From NCBI GenBank assembly GCA_021737115.1, contig JAIPER010000188.1, forward strand, positions 1 to 7,057: 7,057 bases of DNA, read 5' to 3'. Below the pieces are notes generated by a model. The model saw only the letters and a list, made by a program, of their open reading frames with translations. It ran no database searches and had not been told where the DNA came from. Position numbers and translations under genes: made by a program. How positions within the stretch are numbered: the stretch's first letter is position 1; each line of letters begins with the position of its first letter. Positions 1 to 4,786 of this stretch are shown here, piece by piece. This DNA comes from Desulfohalobiaceae bacterium (GTDB lineage Bacteria > Desulfobacterota > Desulfovibrionia > Desulfovibrionales > Desulfothermaceae).

Positions 1-142
1 TGGGAAGACCGCATTCATAGGAAGACGATTTTTCCCTGGTTTGTTTCTTCTGGCCGATCAGGCTGGACAAAAACACGGTGACGATCCCGAACCCGATGGC
101 CACGAGCATCAGATAGAGGATGGGGACGTATTCCAAGAGCAT
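1..142 (-). CDS. nuoA: NADH-quinone oxidoreductase subunit A, N-terminal part (cut by window edge)
   Basis: Only the first 47 codons are present; the gene continues left of the window. NuoA (ND3 in mitochondria) is a small membrane subunit of respiratory Complex I. What is seen: an ATG at 142-140, a hydrophobic segment at about residues 5-30 that forms the first membrane helix, a short basic stretch (Q31 to K38), and then the family hallmark Tyr-Glu-Cys-Gly at residues 42-45. The conserved Cys44 lies in the loop near the quinone site. A GGAG ribosome site sits about 10 bases before the ATG. nuoA is normally first in the nuo operon, so a Complex I operon probably runs leftwards from here. In anaerobes of this type Complex I often takes electrons from ferredoxin or F420-like donors instead of NADH; that cannot be judged from this fragment. 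Confidence 0.88.
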   Translation of the reverse strand, partial: MLLEYVPILYLMLVAIGFGIVTVFLSSLIGQKKQTREKSSSYECGLP

Positions 143-172
143 ATCACTGTCTCCGTTTACGAAAAAAACCTG

Positions 173-194
173 ATGATTGAGGATTGGCAATCAT
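173..194 (-). repeat. 7-bp inverted repeat in the nuoA leader
   Basis: ATGATTG, 8 bases, CAATCAT. The arms are perfect. Read on the minus strand the RNA would form a short hairpin followed after about 4 bases by a run of seven U (163-169), between the stronger hairpin at 209-229 and the nuoA ribosome site. It could be a weak second terminator or attenuator stem, or a protein operator. No regulator can be named from the sequence. Confidence 0.35.
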
Positions 195-200
195 TAAAAC

Positions 201-229
201 AAAAAAAATCAGATAGTTGAACTATCTGA
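201..229 (-). terminator. Hairpin plus U8 tract upstream of nuoA (terminator or attenuator)
   Basis: The arms TCAGATAGTT and AACTATCTGA (209-218 and 220-229) are perfect complements around one base. As RNA on the minus strand this gives an 8-bp stem with a UUCAA loop followed at once by eight U. This is the form of a Rho-independent terminator, although the stem is AT-rich. It lies 59 bases upstream of nuoA, in the leader expected for a nuo promoter further right, so it may attenuate nuo transcription. It could instead be a backup terminator for the leftward fdh gene set, or a DNA operator, because the palindrome is nearly perfect. Confidence 0.5.
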
Positions 230-271
230 CACTCAGATTTATCAATTCCCTGCTTGCTTGAGAAAAAAATC

Positions 272-298
272 ACTATCAAAAGGAATCGGCTTGGTCAA
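272..298 (-). promoter_or_regulatory. Candidate sigma-70-type promoter for nuoA
   Basis: On the minus strand TTGACC (298-293) matches five of six bases of a -35 box. GATAGT (277-272) matches four of six bases of a -10 box. The spacing is 15 bases, shorter than the ideal 17. It lies just past the terminator at 314-350 and would drive the nuo operon through a leader of about 120 bases that carries the 201-229 hairpin. The call is weak, resting only on box similarity and position. Confidence 0.28.
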
Positions 299-313
299 CC
301 TTTTTCATGGGCA

Positions 314-350
314 TAAAAAAAAGCCTGTCAAGATTCTTGCTCAGGCTTTT
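314..350 (-). terminator. Rho-independent terminator of the leftward fdh gene set
   Basis: AAAAGCCTG (319-327) pairs perfectly with CAGGCTTTT (342-350), and an inner CAAG/CTTG pair (329-332 with 336-339) extends the stem. On the minus strand the stem runs into a tract of eight T, ideal for ending transcripts that come from the cyclic-nucleotide-fold gene ending at 498. On the plus strand only a TTTTCTT tract follows, so it could also work weakly in that direction. The stretch from 351 to 497 shows nothing else I can support. Confidence 0.8.
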
Positions 351-497
351 CTTCAATTTGAAACTTCAATACCTTACTGGAATGTTTTTATAAGCAGCTC
401 GTTTTGCCAAAATGTTTGGGCCAATGCCTGTGATGCATGTTTGACGAGGTTCACGGCTGAACGCACAGCTTAAAATGTACAGGGCCCGGTCCCGGAT

Positions 498-992
498 TCA
501 CCATCGGTTCAGGAGATCTTCGCCCATGATCTTGGCCAGATGGTCCTGAAGGGCGATGAATCTGGCTCCCACGATCTTGATCAGATAGTTGAGGAAGTAG
601 TAGCCGATGGTGTGATCTTCCTCGAATATCCTGAACAAGTCCGTCTTTTCAATCATGAGCACCCGGCAGACGTCGGAGACGCAGTAGGCGGACAGCCGAT
701 ATTTGTAGGGGGGGACAAAGGGCGACCACCCCCCGAGCTGAGCGCTGTCCGGAGTGCCCTTGATGGTGATGATGGCCTGGTCCGAAGAGGTGGCCTTGCT
801 ACCCGGGAGTTCAAAGCGGAGTTCCATCTCTCCGTCATAATTGATCCAGATCTGATGGGCGTTTTCACCCTCTTTAAAAAGCCTGTCCCCTTTCTTGTAT
901 TCTCTTTTGAAGCAGATATCCTTGATGCGGTTTAACTGATCTTCATTGAGTTCCTTGAACAGTTCCAGGGTCTTTAAGATGTCAGCAGGCAT
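498..992 (-). CDS. Cyclic-nucleotide-binding-fold (CAP_ED-like) protein without DNA-binding domain
   Basis: A 164-residue soluble protein with the jelly-roll pattern of the Crp/CAP effector domain: a leading helix (about 10-25), a K-x-G-D-x-L-F-x-E-G strand-turn motif (34-42), a D-G-E turn (53-55), and a sequence in the phosphate-binding-cassette position (87-102) with Arg99 before Leu-Ser-Ala. A terminal helical region follows (about 116-164). No helix-turn-helix is visible, so it is not a complete Crp-type regulator. The cassette has Gly-Gly-Trp-Ser where classical cAMP binders have Gly-Glu, so binding of cAMP is doubtful. It starts 26 bases after the fdhA stop and has a strong ribosome site (TGGAGG, about 8 bases before the ATG), so it is probably co-transcribed with fdhA. 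A role in sensing or regulating the formate/Hdr complex is inference from position only. It ends in TGA. Confidence 0.8.
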   Translation of the reverse strand: MPADILKTLELFKELNEDQLNRIKDICFKREYKKGDRLFKEGENAHQIWINYDGEMELRFELPGSKATSSDQAIITIKGTPDSAQLGGWSPFVPPYKYRLSAYCVSDVCRVLMIEKTDLFRIFEEDHTIGYYFLNYLIKIVGARFIALQDHLAKIMGEDLLNRW

Positions 993-1018
993 GGTGGTTT
1001 CCTCCAGGCAAGACGAAA

Positions 1019-3058
1019 TTACGGGTTTTTCTCGACCTTCACCGCACAGACCTTGTATTCCGGAATCCTGGCGATGGGATCCATGGCCGGATTGGTCAGC
1101 TTGTTGACATTGCTCTCCACGTAATGAAAGGGGATGAACACGGTCCCTTTCTTCAGTCTCGGGGTGATCTGAACTCTGACTCCGATTTCTCCCCGCCGCG
1201 AGGCCACGCTGACCTGTTCTCCCTGGCTCAGGTCCAATTCCCGGGCGTCTTCCGGGCTGACCTCCATGAAATTCTCGGAGTATTCACAGACAAGGGTCGG
1301 GGAGAGCCTGGTCATGGTTCCGGTGTGGTAATGGGAAAAATTCCTGCCGGTGGTCAGCCAGAGGGGATAGTCATCATCGATGCTCTCGGCCGGGGGAATG
1401 AACTCCACGGCATGAAACAATCCTTTGCCCCGTGCGAACTTGTCCTTGTGCAGATACGGGGTTCCGGGGTGTCCCTGGTCCGGACAGGGCCATTGCAGCC
1501 CGGGGCCCTCGAGCCGGGCATAGCTGATCCCCCCATAAGACGGGGTGACCGCGGCGATCTCCTCCATGATCTCCCGGGGTGACTCGTAGTGCATGGCATA
1601 GCCGAACTTTGAGGAGAGCTCCTGGATGATCTCCCAGTCGGGCTTTGCCTCGCCAGGCGGATCAATGGCTTTTCTGACCCGCATCACCCGCCGTTCGGTG
1701 TTGGTAAAAGTCCCGTCCTTTTCGGCAAAACTGGCCCCGGGCAGGACCACATCGGCCAACTCCGCGGTCGGGGTCAGGAAGATGTCCTGGACCACCAGGA
1801 AGTCGATTTTCTCAAGTGCCTTGGTGACATGGTTGCTGTCCGGATCGCTGACAACCGGATTTTCCCCCAGAACATACAGTCCATGCACAGACCCCTCTTC
1901 GATGCCGGAGATCATCTCCGGGATGGTCAAACCGACCCGGGAGGGAAACTTCCCGCTGCTCCAGGCCTTGGACATCTTGTCGTGAAGGGCCTCGTCGGTC
2001 ACCTTCTGGTACCCGGTAAAGACGTTGGGCAGTCCGCCCATGTCGCAGGCCCCCTGGACGTTGTTCTGGCCGCGCAGGGGGTTGACCCCGGCGGATTCCT
2101 TGCCCAGGTTACCGGTGAGCATGGCCAGATTGGCCAGGGCCTTGACATTGTCCACGCCGGTGGTGTGCTGGGTGATGCCCATGCAGTAGAGTATGCTGGC
2201 CTTGTCCGACTTGGCGTAGATTTCGGCCATAGCCGTGATGTCTTCCGTGGAAATGCCGGTCAACTCGGCGGCCTTTTCCACTGAAAACCCCTGGACGGCC
2301 TTTGTAAACTCCTCGAAGCCCTCGGTACGTTCGTTTATGAAGGTTTGATCCTGCCAGTTGTTGTCCAGGATGACCTTCATCATGCCGTTTAACAGGGCCA
2401 CGTCCGTGCCGAGGTTCTGCTGGACCGCCACATCGGCGATGTCTGCGATGTGAATGCGCCTGGGATCGGCCACAATGACTTTGGCCCCTTTTTCTTTGGC
2501 CCGGTATACCCGGGTGGCGATCAGGGGATGCGAAGAAGTGGTGTTGGAACCGATGATGAAGATGCAGTCGGCGTCTTCGATCTCCTGAACCGAGTTGGTC
2601 ATGGCTCCCGACCCGAATGCTGCGGCAAGACCTGCCACTGTGGAGGAGTGTCAGAGCCTGGCGCAGTGATCGATGTTGTTGGTGCCCACCCCGGCCCGGG
2701 CGAATTTCTGAAAGATGTAGTTCTCTTCATTGGTTACCTTGGCCGAGGCCATGAAGCCCAGGCTTTCCGGCCCGTTCTGCTCCGCTATTTCCTTGAGCCT
2801 CTGTGCGGTATAGTCCAGGGCTTCCTCCCAATCCGCCTCCACTAGCTCGCCGTTCTTCCGTATGAGAGGCCTGGTCAGCCGTTTGGGGCTCTGGATGAAT
2901 TCATGCACGTTCCAGCCCTTGATGCACAGCTTGCCCTCATTGGTGGGGCTGGTCTTGCAGGGGATGGTCCCGATGACCTGACCGTCGAGCACTTCGAGAT
3001 AGAAGTTGCAGCCGCAGCCGCAGTAGGTGCAGGTCGTGAGCGCGGTCGTGTATTCCAT
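1019..3058 (-). CDS. fdhA: Selenocysteine formate dehydrogenase, catalytic subunit (cytoplasmic FdhF/FdhA type)
   Basis: Oxidises formate to CO2 (or the reverse) at a molybdenum or tungsten bis-pterin cofactor. Read as one 679-residue protein with an in-frame UGA at 2653-2651 decoded as selenocysteine 136. The flanking D-H-C-A-R-L-U-H context is the family active site; Sec136-His137 correspond to Sec140-His141 of E. coli FdhH. An N-terminal [4Fe-4S] site is formed by Cys10, Cys13, Cys17 and Cys45, with the conserved Lys47 two residues on. Arg329, in Arg-Gly-Gln-Asn-Asn, matches the formate-binding Arg333 of FdhH. The C-terminal pterin-binding domain begins with the Thr-Thr-Gly-Arg motif. There is no Tat signal, and Cys10 is near the start, so the enzyme is cytoplasmic. 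It also lacks the longer N-terminal ferredoxin domains of NAD-linked FdhA. A GAGGT ribosome site sits about 6-8 bases before the ATG. The gene ends in TAA. Context with hdrA and mvhD suggests that electrons pass to an Hdr-type complex. Confidence 0.95.
2622..2653 (-). promoter_or_regulatory. SECIS element of fdhA (UGA codon plus hairpin)
   Basis: The UGA at 2653-2651 is followed, 12 bases later, by a 6-bp stem GTGGCA/TGCCGC (one G-U pair) that closes the loop GGTCT. The apical GGUCU loop matches that of the E. coli fdhF SECIS, which is bound by SelB, and it starts 18 bases after the UGA, in the usual bacterial range. This supports recoding of the UGA to selenocysteine. Confidence 0.92.
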
Positions 3059-3072
3059 GAAATGACCTCATG

Positions 3073-3173
3073 ATACTTGCGCGTAGCCTGAATTGATTTG
3101 TGCTTGTGGCCAGGGTCTGGTCATTTTTTCCGAATATGCCGGCCATAACGCAATTCAGGCTGCGCGCAAGTAT
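3073..3173. repeat. 23-bp inverted repeat upstream of fdhA
   Basis: The arms at 3073-3095 and 3151-3173 are complementary at 22 of 23 positions; the single mismatch becomes a G-U pair in one RNA strand. The spacer is 55 bases and holds a further TGGCC/GGCCA pair (3107-3111, 3141-3145), so the whole 101-base element can fold into a long stem. It ends three bases before the fdhA ribosome site (GACCTC on the plus strand, 3064-3069). It could be a small non-autonomous mobile element, an mRNA 5' structure controlling fdhA, or a transcript-processing site. I see no convincing target-site duplication. It has no U-tract after the stem, so it is not a simple terminator. Confidence 0.8.
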
Positions 3174-3259
3174 ATAGTGAATGGTTTACAATAAATAATG
3201 CTGTTTAGACTTATTCCTTGGGGCTTGCTTAGCCAGTTTTTGTGTAATGTGTTAACTAT

Positions 3260-3331
3260 ATGTTTTTTAACCTTATATGTTTTTTACCCTTTCTGAAGAG
3301 TAAAAAACATTTCTGGAAGGTTAAAAAACAT
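3260..3331. repeat. Four-copy ATGTTTTTTA motif forming nested inverted repeats
   Basis: The motif ATGTTTTTTA-C occurs in close variants at 3260-3274 and 3277-3287 in one orientation and at 3300-3310 and 3317-3331 in the other. The outer pair (15 bases, ATGTTTTTTAACCTT and its complement) is perfect, as is the inner pair (11 bases). The block abuts the stop codon of the FrhB-like gene (TAA at 3332-3334) and lies about 200 bases upstream of fdhA. It could be paired operator sites for a dimeric regulator, an AT-rich terminator or 3'-end structure, or a bendable region of the fdhA promoter. Between it and the 3073-3173 element (3174-3259) the DNA is AT-rich and may hold a promoter, but no box pair is clear enough to call. 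Confidence 0.75.
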
Positions 3332-4114
3332 TTAAATAGCATTAAGCGGTGACTTCTCCTCGGAATATCCCGTCTGGTAATCGAGTTCCTCGTCCATGAT
3401 GTTATAGATCTTCTTGTACAGGGTCCGCAAGGGGATGCCCACAGGACAGGCCTGCTCGCAGAGGCCGCAGTCGATGCAGCGCCCGGCCATGTGGGCCGCG
3501 CGGACCAGATGAAACAGAGGGGTTTCCGTGGGAAAGGTCTTGGTCTGAACCAGGTCTTCGCTGGCCAGGGTGCATTCATTGCAGAAACAGACAGGACAGA
3601 CGTCCCGGCAGCCATAGCATTTGATGCATTTGGCGTATTGCTCGGTCCAGTAGTCGAAGCGTTCACTCAGTTCCAGTTCATCCAGTCTGTCCACGGAGAC
3701 TGAAGCACAGCCCTCGCTTTTTTCCCCGGCCACACACTCCTCCGGATAGGGCTGCCGGCATTCACATTCCCTGGCCAGCTCTTCCGGACAGGCAATGCCC
3801 ACCGGGACCACCTGCCCCGGGTTGAGCTGGTTGTAGTTGTACAAGGTCTTCAAGGCCCTCTCGTCGCATCCCCGGACCAGGATCCCGAATTTCTTGTCCG
3901 GATGGGCCCTGGCTATCTTGATCAAATACTTGGTCAACGGGTAGCGCGCATCTCCTGGTTTGTCCCGTTCACCCAGGTTAAGCCTGTCCAGCTCCTCCGG
4001 ATCGGTAAAGAGGTGCGGGGAGATGTGGCCGTTTTTTTCCAGCAGGCCTAAAAAACCCTGTATCTGTCCGGAATCGAGGAGCTTTCTGACTTGTTCTTTC
4101 ACGGTCTCGATCAT
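3332..4114 (-). CDS. FrhB/FdhB-like iron-sulfur subunit with two C-terminal [4Fe-4S] clusters
   Basis: A 260-residue soluble electron-transfer protein. Residues about 55-115 carry the Val-Arg-Gly-Cys-Asp-x-Arg-Ala pattern (80-87) and a Pro-Val-Gly-Ile-x-Cys-Pro segment (104-110) typical of the N-terminal domain of F420-hydrogenase/dehydrogenase beta subunits. The C-terminal part is ferredoxin-like, with two classical CxxCxxCxxxCP sites: Cys163/166/169/173 and Cys213/216/219/223. Extra cysteines (176, 178, 181) follow the first site, and a second cysteine-rich patch (109-136) lies before it, so a further cluster is possible. It sits between mvhD and fdhA on the same strand and most likely wires FdhA to MvhD-HdrA; that role is inferred from position and the clusters. 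The upstream gap (189 bases) and downstream gap (273 bases) are long for one tight operon. A GGGTGA sequence lies a few bases before the ATG. It ends in TAA. Confidence 0.82.
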   Translation of the reverse strand: MIETVKEQVRKLLDSGQIQGFLGLLEKNGHISPHLFTDPEELDRLNLGERDKPGDARYPLTKYLIKIARAHPDKKFGILVRGCDERALKTLYNYNQLNPGQVVPVGIACPEELARECECRQPYPEECVAGEKSEGCASVSVDRLDELELSERFDYWTEQYAKCIKCYGCRDVCPVCFCNECTLASEDLVQTKTFPTETPLFHLVRAAHMAGRCIDCGLCEQACPVGIPLRTLYKKIYNIMDEELDYQTGYSEEKSPLNAI

Positions 4115-4303
4115 GGATCACCCATAGAATTGTAGATTTAAAATATAAGATCTCATTATTGCAGAGGTTCGACTTCTGCGATCGGTTTTTCGCCCTGGGC
4201 TGTCAGCCCTTATCTCGAATCGTCTGCCATCGCTCCGGCCGCATTCATCATTTGGCCTAAGGCCTGAACGCCTGAGACCGAGCGCCCGGATTGCCCTCTG
4301 CCC
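4115..4303 (-). other. 189-base gap between mvhD and the FrhB-like gene
   Basis: No gene is recognised here. Two small hairpins can be drawn: GGGCTG/CAGCCC around 4195-4208 and GCAGAGG/CTTCTGC (one G-T pair) at 4161-4179. Neither is followed by a U-tract on the minus strand. The mvhD frame stays open through the gap to a TGA at 4120-4118, but the translation is Arg-rich and unlike any family I know, so I take it as non-coding. AT-rich sequence at 4130-4160 just before the FrhB-like gene could hold a promoter. Confidence 0.4.
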
Positions 4304-4741
4304 TCAGGCAGCCGCCTGCTCCACTTGTTTTTTGAGAGGCGAGGGACCGAATCCTTTCAGAACCTTGATAAACTCATTAACTTCTTCTCTGAATTCAGGG
4401 GCTTCAGCTGAAGAAACCCACCTGGCCCGCAGGCGGTCGGCTTCGATGCCGCTGAACTCCAGGAGGGAGCGCAGCAGTTTGACCCGTTTTTCCGAAAATT
4501 TGTTACCGTACAGGTAACTGCATTCACCTATGTGTCAGCCGCCGACGAAGACCCCGTCCACACCCTGTTGAAAGGCGAGCAGGACGTGGTGCGGCGAGAC
4601 GCTGCCACTGCACATGACCCGAATCACACGGATGTTGGTCGGGTACTGCAACCGACTGACCCCAGCCAGGTCAGCAGCCGCGTATGCTCACCAGGTGCAG
4701 AGAAAGCAGACGATCTTCGGTTCGAAATCTTGATTACTCAT
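4304..4741 (-). CDS. mvhD: MvhD/VhuD-family [2Fe-2S] electron-transfer subunit with two selenocysteines
   Basis: A 145-residue protein that links a hydrogenase or formate dehydrogenase to HdrA in flavin-based bifurcating complexes. It is readable only if two in-frame UGA codons, at 4690-4688 and 4537-4535, are decoded as Sec18 and Sec69. With them the sequence follows the family throughout: Cys12, Cys15-Thr-Trp-Sec18 (family CxxC), Ala-Asp-Leu-Ala-Gly at 23-27, the Arg-Val-Met-Cys44-Ser-Gly stretch, and Val-Gly-Gly-Sec69-His-x-Gly-x-Cys74 (family Gly-Gly-Cys-His). These residues are the likely cluster or redox ligands. Both UGAs have a SECIS-like hairpin. The ATG at 4741 follows an AAAGGA site 8 bases upstream, and the gene starts 45 bases after the hdrA stop, the usual hdrA-mvhD order. 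Length matches the family, so the final TGA (4306-4304) is a true stop. Naive annotation would call two fragments or a pseudogene. Confidence 0.9.
4502..4537 (-). promoter_or_regulatory. SECIS element for Sec69 of mvhD
   Basis: The UGA at 4537-4535 is followed after 16 bases by a perfect 6-bp stem GTTACC/GGTAAC (4518-4513 with 4507-4502) closing the loop TGTAC. The loop starts 22 bases after the UGA and has G in its second position, fitting the general bacterial SECIS pattern. The loop sequence differs from the fdhA one, so the call rests on geometry and on the conserved protein context. Confidence 0.75.
4655..4690 (-). promoter_or_regulatory. SECIS element for Sec18 of mvhD
   Basis: The UGA at 4690-4688 is followed after 12 bases by a 7-bp stem GCTGACC/GGTCAGT (4675-4669 with 4661-4655; the last pair is G-U) closing the loop TGGCTGG. 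The loop starts 19 bases after the UGA and has G in its second position, as expected of a bacterial SECIS. The stem is a little longer than that of fdhA. Confidence 0.78.
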
Positions 4742-4786
4742 TAGGACATCCTTTGTCGTTGTTTATTGGTTCTTTGCGGTTGGCCA

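Noticed and set aside
258..473. Plus-strand frame of 71 codons starting at TTG
   Set aside because: It runs through the terminator hairpin at 314-350, has no ribosome site that I can see and no recognisable motif.
1019..3058. fdhA as a frameshifted or nonsense-mutated pseudogene
   Set aside because: The only interruption is a TGA at the exact catalytic Sec position, followed by a clear SECIS, and both halves are fully conserved.
3190..3240. Possible sigma-54 promoter (TGGC ... GC) on the minus strand before fdhA
   Set aside because: The spacing between the GG and GC elements is two bases too short for a -24/-12 promoter.
4118..4303. Open frame continuing 62 codons past the mvhD TGA towards the FrhB-like gene, as a possible third Sec and C-terminal extension
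   Set aside because: The extension is Arg-rich without family resemblance, no good hairpin follows that TGA, and MvhD already has its usual length.
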